Below are positions 33,656 to 41,414 of a stretch of DNA of 64,000 bases, piece by piece (within the stretch, counting starts at the first letter, position 1; each line of letters opens with the position of its first letter). The position numbers were made by a program, and so were the translations under genes. The notes under the pieces are model-generated. The model searched no databases. It was given only the letters and a program-made list of their open reading frames with translations, and was not told where the DNA came from. Origin of the DNA: Salinibacterium sp. M195 (lineage in GTDB: Bacteria > Actinomycetota > Actinomycetes > Actinomycetales > Microbacteriaceae). Location of the stretch: positions 2,170,001 through 2,234,000 of the forward strand of contig NZ_CP040814.1 in assembly GCF_019443965.1 (NCBI RefSeq). The letters are read 5' to 3'.

Positions 33656-34429
33656 TTACTCGGGCACTCGCCGGTGAGAACCGGGAATGACTCGCGCTGT
33701 TCGATACGTGTCGACGGCAATCACTGTGCCGAGAATGACCAGCGAGAGTGCCATCGAGGCGAGAACATCGCTGGTCCAGTGGTAGCCCAAATAGAGGCGA
33801 CTGAGGGCGGTGGCGATCACGAGAAGCGCTGCTACCAGATAAGACATTGCCGCCAATCGGGGATTATTGCGCCGCGAAAACACTAAGAAAGTCAGGATGA
33901 GAAAGAAGTCGGCAACCCCAAGAACGTGTCCAGAGGGGAACGAGAATGTCATGTCTGGGCCATACAACATGAGGTCCTCAGGCGGCCGGCTTCTTCCGAC
34001 AACGCGTGTGATGATCTGCACGATGATCACACCGGTCAAAGTGCCTGCTGCCAGAAGAAACGGTCGCCATGAGCGGTCAGACCTGACACCCCAAATAATC
34101 ACCACAGCCAGCACGATGATGGGGAGCGCAATGGGCCCAAACATCTCTGTGAAGACGATCATCGCAACCGTCAATATCGCTGTCTGTCGCTCCTCAAGCC
34201 ACTGCTGAATCGCGGTGTCCATAGCGGTAAGAACGTCCGGCTGAAGCACAGACCACCACAGGACCAAGAGGCTGGTGACACCAACGAAAATCAGGGAGGC
34301 CGCAATCACATAGAGCCGCACCTTTGTGGCGGCAGGCACCGTTCGTTCGTCAACAAAGAGCCTTCTACGAAGGCGGGAGCGCCGCGTATCCGTTGATGAT
34401 GAGCCTGAACTGCTCGTGGTGGTATTCAT
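33656..34429 (-). CDS. PAP2-family phosphatase
   Basis: A 257-residue membrane phosphatase with about six helices. The PAP2 signature is complete: RVVGRSRPPE (K/R-x6-RP), FSFPSGHVLGVAD (PSGH with the catalytic His) and SRLYLGYHWTSDV (SRxxxxxHxxxD). Family members dephosphorylate phosphatidate, undecaprenyl diphosphate or phosphatidylglycerophosphate at the membrane. ATG 34429 overlaps the stop of the polyphosphate kinase gene in ATGA. A second PAP2 gene lies at 36092-36823 and a diacylglycerol kinase at 36984, so lipid phosphate turnover is a theme here. Confidence 0.9.
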   Translation of the reverse strand: MNTTTSSSGSSSTDTRRSRLRRRLFVDERTVPAATKVRLYVIAASLIFVGVTSLLVLWWSVLQPDVLTAMDTAIQQWLEERQTAILTVAMIVFTEMFGPIALPIIVLAVVIIWGVRSDRSWRPFLLAAGTLTGVIIVQIITRVVGRSRPPEDLMLYGPDMTFSFPSGHVLGVADFFLILTFLVFSRRNNPRLAAMSYLVAALLVIATALSRLYLGYHWTSDVLASMALSLVILGTVIAVDTYRTARVIPGSHRRVPE

Positions 34430-35277
34430 GCGTGCGCAACCCGCCCGCGTTCCTCGTCGAGGTCGTACTCCGGGCGAGGCCACTTCATATCCAACTCCTT
34501 GAGTTTGCTCATGATGATTTCTTGTGCGGCAAGGCGGGCATACCATTTGTGATTTGCCGGGATCACATACCAGGGCGCTTCAGCCGTGGATGTTCGCTCT
34601 AGAGCGATTTGGTAGGCGTCTTGGAGTGCTGTCCAACGCTCGCGGTCGTCGACGTCGCTTGGGTTATATTTCCACAACTTTGACTTGCGGTGAAGCCTGG
34701 CGACTAGCCGCTTTTTCTGCTGTTTTTCACCGATCTGAAGCATCAGTTTGACAATCACCGTGCCGTTATCGATGGCCTCCTGCTCAAAGGCGATGATTGT
34801 GTCATAACGCGCTTCGATGGTGTCTGGGTCAGCAAGGTTCTGAACCCGTGCGGCGAGAACATCTTCGTAGTGTGAACGGTCGAAGACACTAACCATTCCC
34901 GGTTCGGGAAGATGTTTACGTATTCTCCAGAGAAAATCGTGACGTAATTCCTCGTCAGTCGGTGCCGTAAAGCCGTGAACGACTACTCCTGACGAGTTCA
35001 TGGCCGAGAGCGCATGTTTCACAATGCCTCCTTTGCCGGAGGAGTCCATACCTTGCAAGACGATCAACAGTGATCGTTTGCCGCCTACGGTGCTGTCGGC
35101 GAAAAGCTTGCCTTGGAGTCTCGCTAGCGCACGTCGGTTTTTGCGGAGCAGTGCCGTTCCCGATTCTTTTGTGGCAACAATTCCGGGAGTTGCTTGTGGG
35201 TCCACTTCGGCAAGCCGGAAGCCCTTGTCAACCCGAAGTAGCTCGCTTGGCTTGCCAGACCACTCAGATTTTTTCAT
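34426..35277 (-). CDS. ppk2: Polyphosphate kinase 2 family protein
   Basis: About 283 residues of the PPK2 class I-like group. Seen are ELLRVDKGFRLAEVDPQATPG, Walker A LIVLQGMDSSGKGGIVKHAL, the lid-region HDFLWRIRKHLPEPG, Walker B VFDRSHYEDVLAARV, and WYVIPANHKWYARLA. The enzyme transfers phosphate between polyphosphate and nucleoside mono- or diphosphates. ATG 35277 gives the family's usual start; an ATG at 35322 is in frame but would overlap the divergent DUF1206 start at 35321. No ribosome-binding site is clear for either. PAP2 phosphatase follows with a 4-base overlap. Confidence 0.9.
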   Translation of the reverse strand: MKKSEWSGKPSELLRVDKGFRLAEVDPQATPGIVATKESGTALLRKNRRALARLQGKLFADSTVGGKRSLLIVLQGMDSSGKGGIVKHALSAMNSSGVVVHGFTAPTDEELRHDFLWRIRKHLPEPGMVSVFDRSHYEDVLAARVQNLADPDTIEARYDTIIAFEQEAIDNGTVIVKLMLQIGEKQQKKRLVARLHRKSKLWKYNPSDVDDRERWTALQDAYQIALERTSTAEAPWYVIPANHKWYARLAAQEIIMSKLKELDMKWPRPEYDLDEERGRVAHA

Positions 35278-35320
35278 AGGAGATAGTAACTCTTTGATGC
35301 GCTCGCTTACACTATCCGTC

Positions 35321-36130
35321 ATGAATGATGCATCCGTGTCGGGCGCAGCCCGCAGCGCAAAGAACAGCACCGCCCTCCGCGTTTTGGCGCGACTAGGTTT
35401 CGCCGTGAATGGTTTGGTACACATTCTCATCGGCGCCCTGGCGGTGGGTATTGCCACGGGCGGCGGGAGCACTGACGCTGACCAATCAGGCGCATTCCAG
35501 CAACTCGCCTCGACTCCGGGCGGTGTCTTTCTCCTGTGGACGGTGGTCGTCGGAATGTTCGCGCTAGGCCTGTGGCTCCTCATTTCGGCGTTTCTCATGC
35601 CAGCTGGCGACTCGAAACGCAGATGGGCACGTCGAGTCGCCGAAGCGGCCAAGGGCCTGACGTACATTGCCCTAGGAGCAACCGCAGTGCCGTTTGCTCT
35701 CGGAGGCTCATCAAGTTCGTCTGGCAGCTCGAGCAGCCTCAGCGGCACCCTGATGTCGTCCCCGGCCGGCGTCATTGTCTTGATTGTTGTCGGGGTTGCG
35801 GTGGTCGGGGTCGGTGTCTATTTTGTGCGCAAGGGCGTCACCCAAAAGTTCACGGAAGACATTTCGCTCCCCCGCGAGCCGATGCGAAAGGGCGTTCTCG
35901 CCCTCGGCATTTCCGGCTACGTCGCGAAAGGTATCGCTATTGGCATTGCAGGAATTCTTGTCGTCGTAGCGGCGGTGACTCACGATCCCAGCAGGTCCAC
36001 GGGGCTTGATGGTGCGCTGACGAGCTTGGCGGCACTTCCGTTTGGCGTCGTCATCTTGATTGTTATCGCGATCGGCCTGATCGCCTACGGACTATATTGT
36101 TTCGTCCGAGCTCGCTTCGCTCGGCTGTAG
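35321..36130 (+). CDS. DUF1206 membrane protein
   Basis: A 269-residue protein with six hydrophobic helices in three similar pairs, the DUF1206 repeat. Each repeat opens with a pattern like ARLGFAVNGLVHILIGALA, AEAAKGLTYIALGATAVPFA and ALGISGYVAKGIAIGIAGILVV. A Ser-rich loop (GGSSSSSGSSSSLSG) joins pairs two and three. The function is unknown. No ribosome-binding site precedes the ATG; TACACT at 35308-35313 could be a -10 of a leaderless transcript. The 3' end overlaps the convergent PAP2 gene by 39 bases. Confidence 0.87.
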   Translation: MNDASVSGAARSAKNSTALRVLARLGFAVNGLVHILIGALAVGIATGGGSTDADQSGAFQQLASTPGGVFLLWTVVVGMFALGLWLLISAFLMPAGDSKRRWARRVAEAAKGLTYIALGATAVPFALGGSSSSSGSSSSLSGTLMSSPAGVIVLIVVGVAVVGVGVYFVRKGVTQKFTEDISLPREPMRKGVLALGISGYVAKGIAIGIAGILVVVAAVTHDPSRSTGLDGALTSLAALPFGVVILIVIAIGLIAYGLYCFVRARFARL

Positions 36131-36823
36131 GTCGCGCACCCGACCAGAATGGGAACGCTTTCGGATGCGGCGCTCCCCGTCGATCTTTGCGGCTAGCGGT
36201 GCTGCGACCACAACGGCAATTCCGATGCCGAGCAGCAACGCGCCAACAGTGTCGGTGAGCCAGTGCGCACCCAAATAGGTGCGGCTGAGCATCATGACGA
36301 CCGTGTAGACACTCGCGGCAATCCACACCCACACTCGGGGAAAGAGGATAGATAGCACGAAAGCCATCACCGCTGCGTTCGCTACGTGCCCTGACGGAAA
36401 TGAACCGAAGTCGACGGTAACGAGAATAGTGTCCGGTCGCGTTCGTGCAAATAGGTGCTTGAGCAGCTGCACCGATCCTCCGGTAACGACTGTGGCAATC
36501 GTGAAGTACAGCGCACCCCAAGGCCGCTTGATGAGAAGCAGCGCGATGATTATTGCTCCGGGCACGATAAAGCTCGCGACGACCCCCGCGCCCAGATAGT
36601 TCATCACTAGCGATACCGATTGCCAGAGCGGATTGCGGCTATCAGAGAGCACGGTCATCCAGAAAGTGTCGACGGCGAGGGGCATCCCGTGGTCGCGAAC
36701 CACGATGAGGGCTCCCAGCGCCACGACCAACCCCAGCGCCACTAATCCACTCAGTAGCGGCCAAAAGCGACGGACGCGTCGTGCCCGCTCGGTGGCGGCG
36801 GCTTCCGGATGTTTCTTCACCAT
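36092..36823 (-). CDS. PAP2-family phosphatase
   Basis: A 243-residue membrane protein with the PAP2 motifs: KHLFARTRPDTI, GSFPSGHVANAAV with the catalytic His and SRTYLGAHWLTDT. About six helices are seen, the first being LLSGLVALGLVVALGALIVV. A role as undecaprenyl-diphosphate or lipid phosphate phosphatase is likely. Its 3' end overlaps the end of the DUF1206 gene by 39 bases on the opposite strand. It resembles the phosphatase at 33656-34429 only in the motifs. Confidence 0.9.
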   Translation of the reverse strand: MVKKHPEAAATERARRVRRFWPLLSGLVALGLVVALGALIVVRDHGMPLAVDTFWMTVLSDSRNPLWQSVSLVMNYLGAGVVASFIVPGAIIIALLLIKRPWGALYFTIATVVTGGSVQLLKHLFARTRPDTILVTVDFGSFPSGHVANAAVMAFVLSILFPRVWVWIAASVYTVVMMLSRTYLGAHWLTDTVGALLLGIGIAVVVAAPLAAKIDGERRIRKRSHSGRVRDLQPSEASSDETI

Positions 36824-36983
36824 GACGCAATGCTAAAACTTTCTTCGGGCGAAAGGTAAACATAAAGAACACCTACAGCGATCACCCGCTAGAGTCATTT
36901 CACTGTCGACATCCGCTGACAGAATCCCATCACATCCGCCCCGTTAGCTGACGGATGATGCCCAGAAAGTCTGAGGTGGATTG

Positions 36984-37970
36984 ATGACCGAATCGCCCCG
37001 CACCACTGCGTCACCGGCTTTGACTGCTGCTGTGATTTACAACCCTGTAAAGGTCGACCTTGCGGCAATCAAAGCGGCCGTCGCGGTGCACGAAGAGGCT
37101 GCTGGCTGGAATGCCACCCAGTATTTGGCGACGAGCAAGAAGGACCCGGGGCAGGGCGTAACGAAGCAAGCTCTGGATGCGGGTGCCGACGTGGTCATCG
37201 TCGCTGGCGGCGACGGAACCGTGCGTGCGGTCGCCGAAATTCTGCACGACAGTGAGGCCGCAATGGCCCTGATGCCATCGGGAACAGGCAATCTCTTCGC
37301 TCGCAACCTTGATCTCCCCCTTGATGACATCGAAGCTTCGGTCCAGGCCGCTTTTGAGGGTGAGGATCGCCTCGTCGACATCGGCCTGATCGATATTCGT
37401 GACGAGAACGAAAAGCTGTCGAAACACGCATTCGTGGTCATGGCCGGTTTAGGGCTTGATGCAAGAATGTTGGTGAACACTGATGAGGATCTCAAGAAGA
37501 AGATTGGTTGGCTCGCGTATGTCGGCGCAATCGCCAAGGCTCTGACCGATCAGAGCGAACTCCAGCTGAAATATCGACTCGATGGCGGGCGGTCTCACGC
37601 CGCTCGAGCCCACACCATCATTATTGGAAACTGCGGCTCTCTGACGGCCAATGTGCTTCTCCTTCCCGATGCCGCCCCGGATGACGGGTTCTTTGACGTT
37701 GCCGTCATGCGGCCGGAGGGGGTCGTCGGTTGGCTGCAGATCATGGGCAAAGTCCTCTGGGAAAACGGGGTTCTTCGCCGAATCAAGGGCGGGGAAGCTC
37801 TCACGACTAAAGACGTGCGTGCTTTGAACTATGTCAAGGCGAAGCAGATGACCGTGCGCCTGAATCACGCCGAAGAAATTGAACTCGATGGTGACAGCTT
37901 CGGAAAGGCGATCGCCTTCAAGACTCGTATCAAGCCGGCCGGGTTGCGGATGCGCGTGCCCCGGGCATAG
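36984..37970 (+). CDS. Diacylglycerol kinase family lipid kinase
   Basis: A 328-residue kinase of the DAGK_cat/LCB5 family. AAVIYNPVKVDLAAIK opens the domain, VVIVAGGDGTVRAVAEI carries the nucleotide-binding GGDGT, and ALMPSGTGNLFARNLDL is the second signature. DDGFFDVAVMR and IELDGDSFG complete the fold. Such enzymes phosphorylate diacylglycerol or related lipids at the membrane, matching the neighbouring PAP2 phosphatases, which run the reverse reaction. ATG 36984 follows GAGGTGG; a TTG at 36981 is less likely. Confidence 0.9.
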   Translation: MTESPRTTASPALTAAVIYNPVKVDLAAIKAAVAVHEEAAGWNATQYLATSKKDPGQGVTKQALDAGADVVIVAGGDGTVRAVAEILHDSEAAMALMPSGTGNLFARNLDLPLDDIEASVQAAFEGEDRLVDIGLIDIRDENEKLSKHAFVVMAGLGLDARMLVNTDEDLKKKIGWLAYVGAIAKALTDQSELQLKYRLDGGRSHAARAHTIIIGNCGSLTANVLLLPDAAPDDGFFDVAVMRPEGVVGWLQIMGKVLWENGVLRRIKGGEALTTKDVRALNYVKAKQMTVRLNHAEEIELDGDSFGKAIAFKTRIKPAGLRMRVPRA

Positions 37971-38005
37971 CTCGGTAGTGGCGGTGGTCACGCTGCCGGT
38001 TCAAC

Positions 38006-39178
38006 CTATTCTGCAGTCTCGGTCTCGGTCTCGGTCTCCGTCTCGGGGTCGGGGTCTTCCCGCTGCGCGGTTTGTTCGGTGCGGGCATTCAACGCCGCGA
38101 GGATCCGGGCGAGGTCCATGGCAATTGCGGCGGAAGCTCCCATTGTTGTTGCCGTTGCGGTGCTTTGTCGTTCATCCAGTTCTGCGGTTAGCGATGCAAG
38201 GGCTTCAACCGCTGCGCTGTGGGCTGTTTCACGCTCCTCCTCTGATTCCCAGTCGCGCAGTAGTGTCGACAGCGCTTCGAGCGCCTTGCTGAGTACCGGC
38301 CGCAGTTCCGGGCGAAGCTGGATTTTGATGGGGGTGCCCCAAACCGCGCCGGTAAGAACATCGGTGATGTCTCGCACGTGGAAGGTAACGTTTTCGAGGG
38401 CGGCGAGGTCGTCGTAGTCGGCCCGCAAGTCACGTCGATAGCGCCGGGCTCGCGGGTTCGCCTTGCGACTTTCGTCTGCGAGCTGCACCGCTGATCGTAC
38501 TTCACCGGAAACACTGACAAGGGTGTCTTTAGCGGATGCCCAACCGTCACGTTCTGGTGGCCAGCTTTCGGCCAGTGCTTCGGCAATTTCCGACAGATGG
38601 TCGGAGAGCACTCGGCGAAAGTTGGTGAGCTGTTGATCTACGGCGTTCTGGCTGAGTGCCGGGAAAATGAGCACGTTCACGAGCAGGCCGACAACAATAC
38701 CGAGGCTGACTTGCTCGAGGTATCCGATTGAATAGTCGTCGGCATCCGGCCCACCAATGATGAGAACGAACAGCACGGTGACGGGGATGTATTCGCGGTT
38801 GGCGCCGAACCAGCCGGTGGCGGCGATGAGGGCACCGGCACCGACTGCGAGCGACATCGTGAGAACGCTTGGTGAACTGAAGATAATCACCGCGCCCGCG
38901 AGCACAATTGCGACCGCGAGACTTCCGAGAGTTTGCAGCGCGTTCTTCATCGACCCCATCAGGGTCGGGTACATACTGACGATGGCGCCAAGCGGTGCGT
39001 AGTAGGGGTAGTTGTCGGCGACTCCAGGCAGGTAAGGCGCGATCGTCCAGGCGATGCCGACGGCGAGGGCAGTCTTTGCCGCTTGCAATATCCGCAGCCG
39101 CGTGATGTCTGACTTCATTCGCCACGCTGTTCTTTTTACTGGCCTGAGCGTGTTGTCGGCCAGTTCACGTCGCCTCAT
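38006..39178 (-). CDS. FUSC/aromatic acid exporter family membrane protein
   Basis: A 390-residue protein. The first 190 residues hold about six helices (AAKTALAVGIAWTIAPYL, LGSLAVAIVLAGAVIIF, VTVLFVLIIGG, LGIVVGLLVNVLIFPAL) as in the FUSC/ArAE family. A cytoplasmic helical part follows. The C-terminus is a Thr-Glu repeat (ETETETETAE) encoded by GGTCTC-like hexamer repeats at 38015-38045. The family is linked to export of aromatic acids or other small molecules, but substrates are mostly unknown. ATG 39178 overlaps the stop of the response regulator gene in ATGA, so the regulator probably controls it. Confidence 0.83.
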   Translation of the reverse strand: MRRRELADNTLRPVKRTAWRMKSDITRLRILQAAKTALAVGIAWTIAPYLPGVADNYPYYAPLGAIVSMYPTLMGSMKNALQTLGSLAVAIVLAGAVIIFSSPSVLTMSLAVGAGALIAATGWFGANREYIPVTVLFVLIIGGPDADDYSIGYLEQVSLGIVVGLLVNVLIFPALSQNAVDQQLTNFRRVLSDHLSEIAEALAESWPPERDGWASAKDTLVSVSGEVRSAVQLADESRKANPRARRYRRDLRADYDDLAALENVTFHVRDITDVLTGAVWGTPIKIQLRPELRPVLSKALEALSTLLRDWESEEERETAHSAAVEALASLTAELDERQSTATATTMGASAAIAMDLARILAALNARTEQTAQREDPDPETETETETETAE

Positions 39179-39858
39179 GGGCGTGCCATCAGATCCGCGC
39201 CGCCACCGGGTGCAGGTTCTGGATGCTCGATCCTGACGCGATCGGGACGAAAGCCGTGTTCGATTCCCCACAGCACGGCGTTGGTTCTGCTGCTCACACC
39301 GATCGTTCGGTAGCAGCTTCGAATGTACGTTTTGATGGAGTTGATCGAGAGGTGGGTTCGCTCAGCGATCTCGGTATTCGAGAGACCTTGGGTGATGAGC
39401 GCTAACACTTCGGCTTCGCGTTCTGTCAGTCCCTCTTCTCGCCCCGGCCAGTCGCCGCCAATAACACCGGCAGTGCCCGTTGCGCCGAGGTGAACGCGCT
39501 CGCCTCCATTGCGAATTGCTTCGAGAGCGGCAACGAGTTGGGCCGCTGGCAACCCTTTGGAGACGTAGCCGCCAGCTCCGTGAGTAATCGCAGTATTCAC
39601 GAGAGTCGGATCAAGATTCCACGAGTAGACAACGACGGCGGCAACGAGAGGGTTCGCGGCGAGCTCCCGAACGGCAGCGCGGTCTTCCCGAGTGGAGGCG
39701 AAGGTGTCGTAGAGCGCAATGTCGACGTGCTCACTTACCTGCTTATTGAGGTCAAGCTCGACCACGTGAATTCGGTTTCGATAGGAGCGCAGCATGCTGA
39801 CGACCCCACGTGCAACAACCTCGTAATCATTGACCAGGGCGACTCGCACTTCATTCAT
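39175..39858 (-). CDS. Orphan LuxR-family response regulator
   Basis: A 227-residue regulator with a receiver domain (RVALVNDYEVVARGVVSML) and a LuxR helix-turn-helix (LTEREAEVLALITQGLSNTE, then SINSIKTYIRSCYRTIGV). Asp51 in DIALYDTF is the likely phosphoacceptor. The acidic pair at the start is reduced to N-D (VNDYE), and Lys in GGYVSKGLP is kept. No kinase gene is adjacent, so its signal is unknown; phosphorylation from a distant kinase or phosphorylation-free action are both possible. The FUSC gene is coupled to it, and two palindromes lie in the upstream divergent gap. Confidence 0.87.
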   Translation of the reverse strand: MNEVRVALVNDYEVVARGVVSMLRSYRNRIHVVELDLNKQVSEHVDIALYDTFASTREDRAAVRELAANPLVAAVVVYSWNLDPTLVNTAITHGAGGYVSKGLPAAQLVAALEAIRNGGERVHLGATGTAGVIGGDWPGREEGLTEREAEVLALITQGLSNTEIAERTHLSINSIKTYIRSCYRTIGVSSRTNAVLWGIEHGFRPDRVRIEHPEPAPGGGADLMARP

Positions 39859-39897
39859 TCGTCAACAATATTGCTGAAGAGCTCGAAGAATGCGTTT

Positions 39898-39917
39898 CTT
39901 CACCCTTTAGGGTGAAG
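39898..39917. promoter_or_regulatory. CTTCACCC..GGGTGAAG palindrome, candidate operator
   Basis: CTTCACCCTTTAGGGTGAAG has perfect 8-bp arms around TTTA, 40 bp upstream of the orphan response regulator and 112 bp upstream of csbD. It is well placed for autoregulation of the regulator or divergent control of the stress genes. Confidence 0.5.
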
Positions 39918-39932
39918 CCACTCAGCCACTGT

Positions 39933-39948
39933 CCTGAATATTCTCAGG
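39933..39948. promoter_or_regulatory. CCTGA..TCAGG inverted repeat
   Basis: CCTGA (39933-39937) and TCAGG (39944-39948) are inverse repeats with a 6-base AT-rich centre (ATATTC), centred about 33 bp from the first palindrome. It may be a second binding site or a promoter element of the csbD side. Confidence 0.35.
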
Positions 39949-40028
39949 TTGTGGGCGTGGTTTTCGGCTGCGCTCATGGCTTCGCTAACCCCCGTTCGCG
40001 AGCCTCCCCCACGAGTAGGAGCTCAATC

Positions 40029-40202
40029 GTGAGTGCATCAGACAAGATCGAAAACTCAGCTGAAGATCTCAAAGGCAAGACCAAGGAAGCCGCTGGAAAG
40101 GCAACCGACAACGAAGAACTTGAGGCTGAGGGTAAGACAGATCAGGCAAAAGCTGACCTCAAGAAGGCCGCAGAGAACGTCAAAGACGCCGTCTCAGAAT
40201 AG
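40029..40202 (+). CDS. CsbD-family stress protein
   Basis: A 57-residue, very charged protein: SDKIENSAEDLKGKTKEAAG, then KATDNEELEAEGKTDQAKAD and a closing KDAVSE. This is the CsbD pattern, a small helical protein of general stress regulons (sigma-B in Bacillus). Its function is unknown. It starts with GTG at 40029, 7 bases after AGGAG. A 53-residue membrane protein gene follows 54 bp downstream on the same strand, and a strong terminator closes the unit at 40489-40523. Confidence 0.88.
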   Translation: MSASDKIENSAEDLKGKTKEAAGKATDNEELEAEGKTDQAKADLKKAAENVKDAVSE

Positions 40203-40256
40203 CCGTCGCCAACCTCAGCACGCCCCTCCCTCATCCTTCGAAAGGACCCTACTTTT

Positions 40257-40418
40257 ATGAATACTCTTCTTATCATCGTCGCCGTTATCGCCGTTATTTT
40301 GCTTCTCACCGGCGGTCTTGTTCAGTCGCTCAACTTCCTCCTCTGGGTGGGACTTGTGTTGGCCGTTATCGCCGTCATCGTCTTTCTCGCTCGCAAGCTC
40401 ACGGGTGGTCGGGTCTAA
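40257..40418 (+). CDS. 53-residue two-helix membrane microprotein
   Basis: The sequence starts MNTLLIIVAVIAVILLLTGG, then has a short QSLNF turn and a second helix LLWVGLVLAVIAVIVFLARK, ending LTGGRV. It has two transmembrane segments with few other residues. GAAAGGACC lies 8 bases before the ATG. Similar tiny proteins often follow csbD-like genes in Actinobacteria; whether they share a name I cannot say. It is probably cotranscribed with csbD and part of the envelope stress response by context. Confidence 0.75.
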   Translation: MNTLLIIVAVIAVILLLTGGLVQSLNFLLWVGLVLAVIAVIVFLARKLTGGRV

Positions 40419-40488
40419 TACCCTCCGTCCGCTGACTTAGCAGAAGCAGTTCATCGAGGTATTCCCCCCAGAGCCGGATGAACTGATC

Positions 40489-40523
40489 GAGGGGCGTTGG
40501 GCTCGCACAGCCCAGCGCCCCTC
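40489..40523. terminator. Strong bidirectional terminator
   Basis: A 15-bp stem with one G-U pair: GAGGGGCGTTGGGCT (40489-40503) and AGCCCAGCGCCCCTC (40509-40523), loop CGCAC. It is followed by TCTTATAA. It stands between the convergent csbD/microprotein unit and the methyltransferase-like gene. Confidence 0.85.
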
Positions 40524-40554
40524 TCTTATAACAATTCCCGGATCGGGCTGAGCG

Positions 40555-41256
40555 CTACGCTCCCCTAATCGCGACGTAGACGGTGTTGGATGACACCCCA
40601 CCCGTGAGTGCATTATCAAAGTCGACAGCATGTGCGGTGGGGTTCTCGAAGACCTGGCCTAGGCGTCCCATGAATTCGTCGTCAGACGGGTCATCCGACC
40701 AGAGCGCGAATACTCCGCCGTCGGCGAGATGAGCCCGCACGCGGCGCAGACCGTCAACGGTATAGAGGTCGGCGTGGCTGGGGTCGAGCTGGTGCCGGGG
40801 TGAGTGGTCGACATCCAGCAGGATCACGTCGTAGGGATCGGTCGGCGCTGCGCGCATCACCGCAAAGAAGTCGGCGTGGGTGAGGGTCGTGCGGCTGTCG
40901 CCCGTGAGCTCAGCAGACTCCGGAAGGAGTCCCCGATTGTGCCAGTCGATCACGGTGGGCAGCGCGTCGATCACTTCGAGTGAGGCCACGCGCGGATCGG
41001 CAAGAGCAGCAACGGCTGTGTAGCCGAGGCCAAGTCCCCCGTTGACGACGCGCAACCGGTCGCCACTGGCTGCGGCGAGCCCGAGGTCGGAGAGCGCAAT
41101 TTCAGCAACAGTGAAGAGGCTCGACATGAGGTACTCGTCGCCGAGCTTCACCTCGTAGACATCAACGTCGAGCGTTGGCTCGCGTCGACGTCGCAGGGTG
41201 AGTTCCCCCATCGGAGTTTCTTGAAAGTCGAGCTCTTCGAAGCGGGAGATAGCCAT
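40555..41256 (-). CDS. Spermidine synthase-like SAM-dependent protein
   Basis: A 233-residue protein of the spermidine synthase/methyltransferase fold. RVVNGGLGLGYTAVAAL is the SAM/dcSAM-binding glycine motif, ASLEVIDALPTVIDWHN the acidic strand end, and YDVILLDVDHSPRHQL the region where spermidine synthases have their D-x-x-D catalytic motif. The N-terminal strand domain of true spermidine synthases is short here (about 60 residues). It may therefore be a methyltransferase or aminopropyltransferase of uncertain substrate. It is a single gene with a terminator behind its stop. Confidence 0.72.
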   Translation of the reverse strand: MAISRFEELDFQETPMGELTLRRRREPTLDVDVYEVKLGDEYLMSSLFTVAEIALSDLGLAAASGDRLRVVNGGLGLGYTAVAALADPRVASLEVIDALPTVIDWHNRGLLPESAELTGDSRTTLTHADFFAVMRAAPTDPYDVILLDVDHSPRHQLDPSHADLYTVDGLRRVRAHLADGGVFALWSDDPSDDEFMGRLGQVFENPTAHAVDFDNALTGGVSSNTVYVAIRGA

Positions 41257-41414
41257 GGGTCGAGCCTACGTGCAGGTGGCGCCTTCGCGTGTTGTGTTCA
41301 ACGGCCAGCGGCGGGCTGTCGCCAAACAACCGTCAACGAGCGTGTGGGGCTAGCATCGAACCTCAGTGGCACGTGGCGATAAGGACAGCGTCGATCTCCC
41401 CGAAAGGCAAAACA

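Noticed and set aside
36926..36960. CATCCG..CGGATG inverted repeat before the DAG kinase gene
   Set aside because: Only 6-bp arms with a long loop in GC-rich DNA; expected by chance.
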